A DNA stretch of 64,000 nucleotides from Brevibacillus fulvus (GTDB taxonomy: Bacteria > Bacillota > Bacilli > Brevibacillales > Brevibacillaceae), in NCBI RefSeq assembly GCF_016908525.1, contig NZ_JAFBEB010000001.1, positions 64,501 through 128,500 of the forward strand. Reading direction: 5' to 3'. Positions 18,006 to 27,019 of this stretch are shown here, in pieces. The number at the start of each line of letters is the position of its first letter. The stretch's first letter is position 1. The translations under genes were made by a program, and so were the position numbers. The notes under the pieces are model-generated. The model saw only the letters and a program-made list of their open reading frames with translations. It was not told the origin of the DNA and ran no database searches.

Positions 18006-18176
18006 CCTAATCTCCTCCTTGCGGGAAACAGCCCAACGACATTATACCCAAGCCATGAGCAACATGGCGAGCCTGACAAACATACAAAAAATCATGCAAG
18101 TGCTCCCCAAGCAGGAATGATTTTCAGGGAAGGAGGAAAACTAAGGCAGCCAAACAATGGGAAGCAGGAGTCGCTT

Positions 18177-19280
18177 ATGAAACATTTGATTGAAAAAATA
18201 TCGTTGTGGCAGTTATTTACCCTCATCGTCAATTTTGAATTAGGCAGCGCAATCGTCGTAGGGATTGCTCCAGAAGCAAAGCAGGCTTCCTGGATAGCCA
18301 CGCTCGTCGCCGGTGCATTCGGATTGGTGTTTGTCTTCTTCTACCACGGATTGATTCATTTATCCGGAAAGGAAGACTTGTTCCAAATTATGGAGAGTCT
18401 GTGGGGACGCGCCATTCTTGTTTTTTTCGGTTCGCTTTACGTGATGTACTTCTTTTATTTGGCCGCCCGGGTACTGCGGGATTTTTGCGAGTTGATCGTA
18501 ACAGCCATTTTGCCCAACACGCCGATTGAGGTTATCTCGATTACATTCATGCTGATGATTGGGTATCTGATTTATTTGGGACTGGAAGTGGTCTCCCGTA
18601 CCTCCGAGATCTTTAGTCCTTATTTGTTGATCTTTTTGATCATTATTGCCCTGATGCTCGTTTTGACCGGACGAATGGAATGGGTCAATCTCCTGCCGTT
18701 GCTGCCGGAAGGAGTGCAGCCCGTCCTTTCGGCATTGTTTCCGTCGCTGATCACCTTCCCTTTTGGGGAGTTGGTGGTGTTTACGGTCGTGTTCGGCCAT
18801 GTCAATTTCTTTCGTCAATCTCGGGTTGCAGCGGTTATGGGCATTTTGATCACCACGATTTTGCTGACGATTTCCGAGATGATCAAACTCGCAGCGCTAG
18901 GCGTCGATTCGAAACTGAGAGCAAATTTTCCCTTGCTCAGTGCCGTGCGTGAAATCTCTGTGGCCAATTTCATCGAGCGCATCGACGCACTGGTTGTCTT
19001 TATCATGATGCTGGGGATCATTGTAAAAGTGAGCCTGTATGTCTTTGCCGGCTTGAAAGGGTTGGAAGCGATCACGCGTCTTCAGTATCGTTCCTTTGTG
19101 GTTCCCGTTTGTATGCTGATCACCTTTTTCTCGATTATCAGCGCGGAAAACTACGCAGAGCATATAAAAGAGGGGCTAGAACTTGTTCCGCTCCTCTTGC
19201 ACATTCCGTTTCAAATCGTCGTCCCCGGGTTCGTGTTGCTCTTTTTGCTCTGGCGCAAATGGAAGACTGCAAGGTCATAG
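18177..19280 (+). CDS. Spore germinant receptor B subunit (GerAB/GerKB-like)
   Basis: 367 residues with about ten membrane helices, an amino-acid-permease-like fold located in the spore inner membrane, thought to bind the germinant. It starts ISLWQLFTLIVNFELGSAIV, typical of the family. The frame is open 366 nt further upstream but ATG at 18177 has GCAGGAG and fits the family start. First gene of a four-gene operon in the order B, D-like, A, C; most operons begin with A. Confidence 0.9.
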   Translation: MKHLIEKISLWQLFTLIVNFELGSAIVVGIAPEAKQASWIATLVAGAFGLVFVFFYHGLIHLSGKEDLFQIMESLWGRAILVFFGSLYVMYFFYLAARVLRDFCELIVTAILPNTPIEVISITFMLMIGYLIYLGLEVVSRTSEIFSPYLLIFLIIIALMLVLTGRMEWVNLLPLLPEGVQPVLSALFPSLITFPFGELVVFTVVFGHVNFFRQSRVAAVMGILITTILLTISEMIKLAALGVDSKLRANFPLLSAVREISVANFIERIDALVVFIMMLGIIVKVSLYVFAGLKGLEAITRLQYRSFVVPVCMLITFFSIISAENYAEHIKEGLELVPLLLHIPFQIVVPGFVLLFLLWRKWKTARS

Positions 19281-19529
19281 GTGATAGGGATGGTTACATT
19301 TTGGTATTTGCTGCTCTTTGTGTTATTGCTTTCTGTGAACATTTTTTTTGATGTTTTGCTCTTTCATGAGTCCGTGGGCAGTATTCTCCGGTTGATCTTC
19401 TGGGAGGAAGCGAAAACCGGCAGATCGTTTGTGTTTGTTGCGTTGTTGGTCGGGTTATTAAGTACAATCCGTACCGACTACAAGCGAATACGAGAAAAGC
19501 AGAACAAACAACAACAGTCACATTCATAA
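19281..19529 (+). CDS. Small two-helix membrane protein, likely receptor D subunit
   Basis: 82 residues. Helix 1 is about residues 6-27 (TFWYLLLFVLLLSVNIFF) and helix 2 about 47-62; the tail is polar (KREKQNKQQQ type). GTG at 19281 directly abuts the B gene, an ATG at 19290 is possible. Small two-helix proteins called D subunits occur in a subset of ger operons and modulate receptor function; size and topology fit. Assignment by context and topology, not by a motif. Confidence 0.7.
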   Translation: MIGMVTFWYLLLFVLLLSVNIFFDVLLFHESVGSILRLIFWEEAKTGRSFVFVALLVGLLSTIRTDYKRIREKQNKQQQSHS

Positions 19530-19576
19530 ATGGTTCATCCGTCACTCCATGCTGGAAGGAAAGGAGGAACACCTGC

Positions 19577-21175
19577 TTGAACATTTTTCGCAATTGGTTT
19601 AACCAGAAGCAAAAATATCAACCTACTCCGGCGACGACTTCGTCGGCTTTGCTGCCCAAGCCTGAGGTGTCGGATTTGTTAAGCAAAGGGCTACCCGAAA
19701 TTGAACAAGAATTACGCCGTATTTTTGGCAACACCCTTGATTTCTATTTGGATCACTTATCGGTGGGAAAACAGCCGGGGCTGATTGTTTATTTGGAAAG
19801 TATGGTCAATCCCAAGCTGATTTCTCAGGAAGTCGTCAACAAGCTGACACAAGCCGGGCAAAACTACGAATTGACCAGTGTAGACAAGCTGAAGCAATTT
19901 CGTCGGGAACAGTTGGGCGGACTGATGGCGAAGGTCATTATGGACGAGAGCGAAATGGTCCGGGACCTTTTGCTGGGGTATGTGCTGATCATCATTGCCA
20001 ACGTCGAGGCTGCGCTGGTCATACGGGCAACGACCGAAGAAGGCCGATCCATTACTGAACCGAGTACCCAGACGACGATTCGCGGACCAAAAGAAGGGTT
20101 TGTGGAATCGTTGGATACGAATATCACCTTAATTCGCAAAATCTTGCACAATCCCCAATTACGTTTTGAGCGGTATATCGTCGGCAAGGACACACAGACA
20201 GCGCTGGCAGTCTGTTTTATCAACGGCATTGCCGATGGGCAGGTCGTTGAGGAAGTTCGCCGCAGAATCAAAGATATCCAAGTGAGCGGGGTTTTTGACT
20301 CCGGCAATATCGAGGAATTTATCACAGATAAAACGATCACGCCGTTCCCAACCGTCTATAATACCGAACGCCCCGACAGCGTGGCAGCCAATCTCGTCGA
20401 GGGAAAGATCGCGATCATTACGGACGGTACTCCATTTGTCTTGCTTGTGCCTGTAACGTTGCCAGATTTCTTCCAAACGACCGAAGATTATGCCCAACCA
20501 TTTTTAATGGCGTCTTTTATCCGTGTGATTCGTTATGTAGCCTTTTTAATTTCGCTTGTCCTCCCATCCTTATATTTGGCGGTTATCACCTATCATATTG
20601 AACTGATTCCCACTGCTTTGCTGGTCAATTTGATGGCGCAACGGGAAGGGGTGCCGATGCCAGCGGCTGTGGAAGTGCTGGCAATGGAATTGACTTTTGA
20701 AATTTTGCGGGAAGCGGGGATTAGAATGCCTCGTGCCGTCGGACAGACGATTTCGATCGTCGGCGCATTGGTGATTGGGCAGGCGGCGGTGGAAGCGGGG
20801 ATCGTTTCCAACACAATGGTCATCGTCGTCGCCTTGACCGCGATCTCGAACTTTGTCTCTCCCGTGTACAGTTTTTCCGTCTCCTCGCGTTTGCTGCGAT
20901 TCGTGCTGATTCTGTTTGCTTCGTTTCTCGGTCTTTACGGTGTGCTGTTGGGACTGGTGACGATGGTCGCCCATTTGGCCAGCCTGCGTTCCTTCGGCGT
21001 GCCTTACCTCTCGCCGGTTGCGCCGTTGTCTATCGGGGCGCAAAAAGACGTGTTCATCCGACTGCCTATCTTCACATTGAAGACGCGTTCGCCGTTTTCC
21101 AAAGTGAAGCGGTTGATCAAGCAGAGAAATTCCCAATCACCTTCTCCGCCGGAAGGAGATGATTTGCTGTCATGA
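19577..21175 (+). CDS. Spore germinant receptor A subunit (GerAA/GerKA-like)
   Basis: 532 residues. A soluble N-terminal domain (about 1-290) contains the family stretches FYLDHLSVGKQPGLIVYLESM and the GPKEGFVESLDTNITLIRKIL segment; the C-terminal half has about five membrane helices, with RYVAFLISLVLPSLYLAVITYH and VGQTISIVGALVIGQAAVEAGIVS typical of GerA proteins. TTG start at 19577 is supported by GGAAAGGAGG. The stop overlaps the next start (ATGA). Confidence 0.95.
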   Translation: MNIFRNWFNQKQKYQPTPATTSSALLPKPEVSDLLSKGLPEIEQELRRIFGNTLDFYLDHLSVGKQPGLIVYLESMVNPKLISQEVVNKLTQAGQNYELTSVDKLKQFRREQLGGLMAKVIMDESEMVRDLLLGYVLIIIANVEAALVIRATTEEGRSITEPSTQTTIRGPKEGFVESLDTNITLIRKILHNPQLRFERYIVGKDTQTALAVCFINGIADGQVVEEVRRRIKDIQVSGVFDSGNIEEFITDKTITPFPTVYNTERPDSVAANLVEGKIAIITDGTPFVLLVPVTLPDFFQTTEDYAQPFLMASFIRVIRYVAFLISLVLPSLYLAVITYHIELIPTALLVNLMAQREGVPMPAAVEVLAMELTFEILREAGIRMPRAVGQTISIVGALVIGQAAVEAGIVSNTMVIVVALTAISNFVSPVYSFSVSSRLLRFVLILFASFLGLYGVLLGLVTMVAHLASLRSFGVPYLSPVAPLSIGAQKDVFIRLPIFTLKTRSPFSKVKRLIKQRNSQSPSPPEGDDLLS

Positions 21176-22311
21176 AACGCAAGGTGATGATACTTCTTTT
21201 ATTGACAAGTCTGTTCTTGACGGGTTGCTGGGATCGTCGCGAACTGAACGAAATCTCGATGGTGAGCGGGATGGCAGTCGAACAGGGAGAAAAGAAAAAA
21301 TATCGCATGACGGTAGAAGTGATCAATCCAACGGCGGAGCTTAACCCGGCGAAAGGCACCAGTACGACACCCGCGATCACTTACAGCATGGAGGGAGACG
21401 CGCTCTCCCAGTTGCGTAATAAAATGGATGTGGGCATGTCCAGAAGAATGGTCTATTCGCATATGCGAATCGTCTATATCGATGAGAAAATCGCCAGGAA
21501 AGGATTTTTGGAATTTCTCGATTTCCTGGAGCGGGACAGAGAAATTCGCGATGACTTTTACATGATCGTCGCAAGCGGCGTGCCGGCCAAGGATGCGTTA
21601 GCGATTACATACCCGATTCAAAAAGCCCCGTCGTTAAAAGTTCATGCGCAATTGCAAGCGCTGGCGAGAGATTGGGGAGGTTCTCCCGATGTCCGGGAAG
21701 CGGATGTGATCAACGCCCTGACGACAGAAGGAATTGAGCCGGTGGCGATCGCGGTGGGCGTGCAGGGAGATGCGGAACAAGGCATGTCCATGGATAACGA
21801 AAAGTCGGTCGAACCGAATGCGCTGTTGGTTGTCAAAGGAATGGGCGTCTTTAAAAAAGAGAAGCTGTTGGGATATGTATCCGTAACCGATACCCGCAAT
21901 TTTATGTGGATTCGCAACAAGCTGCGGTTTACGTCTTTGCTCGTGCCGTACAAAAACAACAAGTTTTTCAGTGTCCGCATCTTTCGCAGCGGCACACGAA
22001 TAAACGTTGATTACCAACAAGGCAGGCCGGTGATTTCCATCAAAATAAAGGCGGAGGGCCGCATCGATACGGCGCAGTTTAACAGCAAACTGGACGATCC
22101 GAAGAGTTATCGGGAACTGGAGAGACAAACCAAAGCGGAGATAGAAAAACAGATTAAGACAACGATTCACACGGTGCAGAAAAAGTTTGCCTCTGATATT
22201 TTCGGGTTCGGCTTGATCTTATATCGCCAGAACCCCGAACAATTTGCCCAGGTGAAAAAAATTGGAATGACGAATTTGCCCGAGCGAGAGTACAGGTGGA
22301 TGTGCTGGTGA
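21172..22311 (+). CDS. Germinant receptor C lipoprotein (GerAC/GerKC-like), C-terminus out of frame
   Basis: 379 residues as read. A lipoprotein signal (LLLTSLFLTGCW; lipid on the Cys) is followed by the GerAC domains. The last residues of this frame (KIGMTNLPEREYRWMCW) do not look like the family. In the -1 frame, after the seven-A tract at 22255-22261, the sequence continues KNWNDEFARARVQVDVLVK, then LRRSGIRVQSFIDHLK, ending at 22364, the expected GerC tail. One more A would restore it. So the intact gene probably spans 21172-22364 with a frameshift, slippage or sequencing error. Confidence 0.9.
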   Translation: MKRKVMILLLLTSLFLTGCWDRRELNEISMVSGMAVEQGEKKKYRMTVEVINPTAELNPAKGTSTTPAITYSMEGDALSQLRNKMDVGMSRRMVYSHMRIVYIDEKIARKGFLEFLDFLERDREIRDDFYMIVASGVPAKDALAITYPIQKAPSLKVHAQLQALARDWGGSPDVREADVINALTTEGIEPVAIAVGVQGDAEQGMSMDNEKSVEPNALLVVKGMGVFKKEKLLGYVSVTDTRNFMWIRNKLRFTSLLVPYKNNKFFSVRIFRSGTRINVDYQQGRPVISIKIKAEGRIDTAQFNSKLDDPKSYRELERQTKAEIEKQIKTTIHTVQKKFASDIFGFGLILYRQNPEQFAQVKKIGMTNLPEREYRWMCW

Positions 22312-22377
22312 AATTGCGGCGCTCCGGCATTCGTGTTCAAAGCTTTATCGACCATTTGAAATAGGCCCACAGCAAAC

Positions 22378-22424
22378 GTCCCATTCGGCAAGCAAGCGAG
22401 AGAATTTGCCGAATGGGACTCTTT
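22378..22424 (+). terminator. Terminator of the ger operon
   Basis: A perfect 14-bp stem (22378-22391/22406-22419), 14-nt loop and TCTTTG tail, placed 14 nt after the expected gerC stop at 22364. It sits between convergent genes. Confidence 0.75.
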
Positions 22425-22429
22425 GTTGA

Positions 22430-23950
22430 CTATAATTGATAGATCGCTTTGTATTTGCTCTCCAAATACTCAACCAGATAGTCGGCATTTGGCGCTTCGC
22501 CGGTTATATCGTGCAGCAGTTGCGAGGGACTTTTCAGCTTGCCGTATTGGTGGATGTTTTGGTGCAACCATTCCCGGATGGGGGCAAACTCTCCCCGAGC
22601 GATCAATTGCTCATAGCCGCTGATCTGTTTTTTCATGACGGCAGCGATTTGCGCGGCATACATATTGCCGAGCGAATAGGTTGGGAAGTAACCGAAGCTG
22701 CCGTCAGACCAGTGGACATCCTGCAGCACTCCTTCCGAATCGGTAGACGGAACCACTCCCAAGTACTCCTTCATTTTTTGGTTCCAGATCGTTGGCAGCT
22801 CTCCGACTTCGATCGTTTGCTCAATCAACCCTTTTTCGATTTCATAACGGATCATAATGTGCAGATTGTAGGTAACCTCATCCGCTTCAATCCGGATCAA
22901 CGAAGGTGTGACTTCGTTGACAGCGTGGTAAAATTGTTTGACGCTGACTCCTGCCAGCTGATCGGGGAAGCGGCGGACTGCTTCCGCGAAGAAATGTTGC
23001 CAAAAAGGGAGACTCCGTCCGACCATGTTTTCCCAAAAACGCGATTGCGATTCGTGAATCCCCATCGATGCCCCGTCGCACAGCGGTGTGCCAAACAGCT
23101 CCGGATTGATGTTTTGTTCATAGATGGCATGCCCGGCTTCGTGGATACAGCCGAACAACGCCTCGTTCAAATGATCGGGATTAAAGCGTGTGGTGATGCG
23201 GACATCGCCGGGAGCGAAGCTGGTACAAAACGGGTGAACGCTGCGATCCAACCGGCCCGCCTGAAAATCATAACCGATCTTTTCCAAGACAAAGCGACTG
23301 AACGCTTCTTGCGCGGCTTCCGGATAATGTTTGCCGAGAAAACGGGTGTCCGGTTTGTAGGGAGCTGCAGCGATGGCGTTGACCAGTGACACGGTTTTTT
23401 CCCGCAATTGTCGAAAGAGCGGGTCCAATTGAGCGACTGTCATCCCCGGTTCATAGATGTCCAGCAATGTATCGTACTTGTTGTCTTGGTATCCCCAGTA
23501 TTCAATAAATTCCAATTGAAACTTGACCACTTCTTCCAGATAAGGGCGGAAGGAGGCAAAGTCGTTGGCAGCGCGCGCTTCTTCCCAGACGGCTCCCGAT
23601 TTGGCCGCGAGCGTCACAAATTTTTGGTAGCGATCGGCAGGAATCTTTTGAAACCGCGCGAGCTCTTTTTGGCATTCCTGAACAGTGCCGCGGGTTATCG
23701 CATCGAGTTGCTCCCAAGTGCCCGCCTCTTGCAAGGCAGCCAAATGCTCCGCCAATTCCGGGGAAGTCAGCAGACGGAAATGTTCTCCAGACATGACGCC
23801 GATCAATTCGGAACGGGCATCTACGCCTTTGCGCGGGGCTTTTGTTCGCAAGTCCCAATTAAGGATGGCCAGCGCCTGGCTGTAGCTCATCATACGCTTG
23901 ACATAGTCGCGGAAAGCGGCAGTGCGTTTTTCCAAGGGTGTTTTGTTCAT
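22430..23950 (-). CDS. M32-family metallocarboxypeptidase (carboxypeptidase Taq type)
   Basis: 506 residues, cytoplasmic. Removes C-terminal residues from peptides. The zinc motif HEAGH is in LFGCIHEAGHAIYEQN around residue 270, with the third ligand Glu in HESQSRFWEN (about 300). The frame begins MNKTPLEKRTAAF after AGGAGG-like sequence. Length is as usual for the family (about 500). It stands alone between convergent ger and divergent prfC. Confidence 0.94.
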   Translation of the reverse strand: MNKTPLEKRTAAFRDYVKRMMSYSQALAILNWDLRTKAPRKGVDARSELIGVMSGEHFRLLTSPELAEHLAALQEAGTWEQLDAITRGTVQECQKELARFQKIPADRYQKFVTLAAKSGAVWEEARAANDFASFRPYLEEVVKFQLEFIEYWGYQDNKYDTLLDIYEPGMTVAQLDPLFRQLREKTVSLVNAIAAAPYKPDTRFLGKHYPEAAQEAFSRFVLEKIGYDFQAGRLDRSVHPFCTSFAPGDVRITTRFNPDHLNEALFGCIHEAGHAIYEQNINPELFGTPLCDGASMGIHESQSRFWENMVGRSLPFWQHFFAEAVRRFPDQLAGVSVKQFYHAVNEVTPSLIRIEADEVTYNLHIMIRYEIEKGLIEQTIEVGELPTIWNQKMKEYLGVVPSTDSEGVLQDVHWSDGSFGYFPTYSLGNMYAAQIAAVMKKQISGYEQLIARGEFAPIREWLHQNIHQYGKLKSPSQLLHDITGEAPNADYLVEYLESKYKAIYQL

Positions 23951-24135
23951 AAATAACCTCCTACCCAGCCATAATTCGAAAGTCCTGCATCCATCTTATA
24001 ATGACAAGGGTAAATTTTCCAGCTCCTTTTGCCTTGGCTTTGCCACTTTCGCCTTTTCCGTTTTCTCTGTATAATCGTACGTGGTAAGTGTGTGCAGCCG
24101 ACAGAGGGCATGAGTAACGAGAAGGAGAATGACGA

Positions 24136-25740
24136 ATGACTCAGATCGATCCAAAATGGCAGGAGGAGATTGCCAAAAGACGTACGTTTGCGATCATCTC
24201 CCACCCGGACGCAGGGAAAACCACGATGACCGAAAAGCTGTTGTATTACGGCGGAGCCATCCGCGAAGCAGGAATGGTGAAAGGTCGCAAGAATTCAAAA
24301 CATGCCACCTCCGACTGGATGGAGATTGAGAAAAAACGGGGAATTTCCGTTACCTCCAGTGCGATGGATTTTGTTTACAAAGATCATCATATCAATATAT
24401 TGGATACGCCTGGCCACCAAGATTTCAGTGAAGATACGTACCGCACCTTGACCGCGGCGGATGCGGCGGTCATGATTATCGACGTTGCCAAAGGTGTGGA
24501 AGCGCAAACGATTAAATTGTTCAAGGTTTGCCGGATGCGCGGGATTCCGATTTTCACCTTTATCAACAAACTGGACCGTCACGGGAAAGATCCTTTTGAG
24601 CTTTTAGAAGAACTGGAACGCGTGTTGGGCATTCGTTCCTATCCGATGAACTGGCCGATCGGGATGGGCAGCTACTTTAACGGCGTATACGACCGGGTGA
24701 AATCGCGGGTCGAGTTATACGAAGAGGGTGGCAACCACGAAGAAATCAAGTTTTTCGAGGTCAACGGCCCTGAAGATCCGTTGATCGGGCAGCGTGTCGG
24801 GGAAGATTTGTGGCAACAGCTGCAAGATGAGATTTCGCTTCTGGACGTGGCCGGGGACAGTTTTGACCCGGAATTGATCAGCAAAGGCGAGCTGACTCCC
24901 GTGTTTTTCGGCAGCGCGATCAACAATTTTGGGGTGCAAACGTTTTTGGACAACTTCCTGGCGATGGCGCCGGCGCCAAGTCCGAAAAAAAGCAATATCG
25001 GGCCGATCGACCCGTATACGCGCCCGTTCTCCGGTTTTGTTTTCAAGATCCAGGCCAATATGAATCCGGCACACCGCGATCGCGTCGCTTTTTTGCGGAT
25101 TTGCTCGGGTCGTTTTGAACGGGGAATGACGGTGAAGCATGTCCGCCTGAACCGGGAAATCAAGTTGGCGCAGCCTTTGCAGTTTATGGCCCAGGATCGG
25201 GAAATCGTCGAAGAATCTTTTGCCGGCGACGTGATCGGCCTGTTCGATCCGGGAATTTTCCAGATTGGTGATACGCTCTGTGTCGGGGAAAGCTTTGAAT
25301 ATGAAGAGATGCCGCATTTCTCACCGGAATTTTTCTCCAAAGTAACCGTAAAAGATGCGATGAAGCATAAACAATTCCAGAAAGGGATTATGCAGCTGAC
25401 CGAAGAGGGAACGGTGCAATTGTTCCGCACATCGCCGATGGATGAACTGATTCTGGGAGTCGTTGGCGTGCTGCAGTTTGAGGTATTGGAATACCGCCTG
25501 AAAGCGGAGTATGGCGTGGATATTTCGCTGCAGCGTTTGCCGTATCAAATTGCCCGCTGGCTGGAAGGGGACAAGGCGACAATCAATACGCTGATGAATC
25601 GCAGTCAAACGGTGAAAGACCGTTATGAACGGCCGGTGATGCTGTTTGAAAGCGAGTATCAGCTGCGGATGGCGCAGGAGAAATATCCGTCGATCACCTT
25701 CCATGAAAGTTCGCTCGGATTGAAAGCAAATCAAGACTGA
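24136..25740 (+). CDS. prfC: Peptide chain release factor 3
   Basis: GTPase that recycles RF1/RF2 from the ribosome. 534 residues; G1 HPDAGKTT at 23-30, G2 region KRGISVTSS, G3 DTPGHQDF, G4 NKLD, then domain 2 and the RF3 C-terminal domain with VGVLQFEVLEYRL. ATG follows GAGAAGGAGAATG. A strong terminator follows 20 nt after the stop. Confidence 0.96.
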   Translation: MTQIDPKWQEEIAKRRTFAIISHPDAGKTTMTEKLLYYGGAIREAGMVKGRKNSKHATSDWMEIEKKRGISVTSSAMDFVYKDHHINILDTPGHQDFSEDTYRTLTAADAAVMIIDVAKGVEAQTIKLFKVCRMRGIPIFTFINKLDRHGKDPFELLEELERVLGIRSYPMNWPIGMGSYFNGVYDRVKSRVELYEEGGNHEEIKFFEVNGPEDPLIGQRVGEDLWQQLQDEISLLDVAGDSFDPELISKGELTPVFFGSAINNFGVQTFLDNFLAMAPAPSPKKSNIGPIDPYTRPFSGFVFKIQANMNPAHRDRVAFLRICSGRFERGMTVKHVRLNREIKLAQPLQFMAQDREIVEESFAGDVIGLFDPGIFQIGDTLCVGESFEYEEMPHFSPEFFSKVTVKDAMKHKQFQKGIMQLTEEGTVQLFRTSPMDELILGVVGVLQFEVLEYRLKAEYGVDISLQRLPYQIARWLEGDKATINTLMNRSQTVKDRYERPVMLFESEYQLRMAQEKYPSITFHESSLGLKANQD

Positions 25741-25758
25741 ATGGATGTATAAAATCAA

Positions 25759-25795
25759 GAACCGCCAACGGTTTTACCGATTGGCGGTTTTTTTC
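25759..25795 (+). terminator. Terminator after prfC
   Basis: A 9-10 bp stem built on ACCGCCAA/TTGGCGGT (25761-25768, 25781-25788), then a run of seven T. Confidence 0.85.
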
Positions 25796-25852
25796 ATGGA
25801 TCGGGCCAAGCCGTCATATAATGGGACAAAAAGCATCGAGGAGGGAGAAACC

Positions 25853-27019
25853 ATGATAGGCAGCCCTTTATGGCTGTTGCTCGCCATTTTGTTTCTGTGT
25901 TCCTTCGACAGTCATGCGCAGCTACCGCTGTTGTCGCCTTATTTGCACCTGCTGGGGGCGTCGACCGCGATGATCGGGATTGTGATGGGGGCATATTCCA
26001 TCAGCAATTTGACGGGGAATTTGATCGCCGGTCCGCTGCTTGACCGGTTTTCCAAAAAACTGTTTATTACGGTAGGGTTGCTGTTCGCCGGGGCTCTGCT
26101 GATGGGGCAAGGGTTTGCGGAAGAACCTGATTATTTTCTTTATCTCCGACTCGCTTTAGGGTTTGTCATGGCATTTGTCTCACCGGCTTGCTATGCCATT
26201 TTGGCCCAGCATGGACGCACGCTGCAAGAGCAAGGGGAACTGATGGCGAAGAGCGGGATGGTGATGACCGCAGCCTCGATTGTCTCTCCCAGTATCGGCG
26301 CCTACTTGGCTGCTCATTTTGGCTACGCCAATGCCTTTTTGCTGTTTGGGGCGATCATGATGGTGGCCAGCGCGTTGGCTCTGTTTCGCTTGACGCCCAA
26401 ACAGGCGGTCAGCAAGGAAGGGAAAAAGGAACCGGAAGCGGTGCGGGAGAGAGCGAAAGTCTGGCAATATATCGTTGGCAGTCATTGGTTGTATTTGGTG
26501 TTTATCAGCGGCTTTGCGGTCTTGTATGCACAGGGAACACTCGTTTATGAAGTTCCGTTGTTAATTTTGCGTCAGCAGCTGTCGCCTTCCGTCACCGGAG
26601 CATTGTTCAGCGTAATGGGGCTTGGCTCGCTGCTCGTCCTGGCGCAAATGTGGCTGAGTCGTACGCAGCCGCAGCTCCGCATCTTTTTCGGCTTGTTGGC
26701 GTTAAGCTTGTTGATGTACCTGGTGGCGGTCGGCTTGCCCTTTTCCCTTTATGTGCTGATGTTTCTGGCGGGCGCCTGTTTTGGCCTGCTTTTTCCGGCG
26801 ATCAAAACATTGCTGGCGCAACAGGCTCCGCCTCATTTGTACGGCAGTCTATTCAGTTTGTTTTCCGCTGTCCTGTCGATTGGCACCAGTTTCAGTCCGC
26901 TTGTCTCCGGGTTTATTGACAACTTGCATCACGCTTTTTTTATTGCCTTCTTTGTCCTGATGACTTGCAGTTTGCTCTGTTTGCTGCAGTTCGGCGTGGT
27001 CAGCCGGGCGCGAGAGTAG
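25853..27019 (+). CDS. Major facilitator superfamily transporter
   Basis: 388 residues with 12 predicted helices. The loop 2-3 signature region reads GPLLDRFSKKLF. Start ATG at 25853 has GAGGAGGGAGAAACC upstream; the frame runs further up through the prfC terminator but that cannot be coding. The C-terminal helix and tail overlap the end of the convergent yoaT gene by 171 nt. Substrate unknown; the YfcJ/AraJ-like drug or sugar exporter groups are possible. Confidence 0.87.
   Translation: MIGSPLWLLLAILFLCSFDSHAQLPLLSPYLHLLGASTAMIGIVMGAYSISNLTGNLIAGPLLDRFSKKLFITVGLLFAGALLMGQGFAEEPDYFLYLRLALGFVMAFVSPACYAILAQHGRTLQEQGELMAKSGMVMTAASIVSPSIGAYLAAHFGYANAFLLFGAIMMVASALALFRLTPKQAVSKEGKKEPEAVRERAKVWQYIVGSHWLYLVFISGFAVLYAQGTLVYEVPLLILRQQLSPSVTGALFSVMGLGSLLVLAQMWLSRTQPQLRIFFGLLALSLLMYLVAVGLPFSLYVLMFLAGACFGLLFPAIKTLLAQQAPPHLYGSLFSLFSAVLSIGTSFSPLVSGFIDNLHHAFFIAFFVLMTCSLLCLLQFGVVSRARE

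Noticed and set aside
17811-18176. 122-codon N-terminal extension of the germinant receptor B gene
   Set aside because: It lies antisense to mug, and the family start coincides with ATG 18177.
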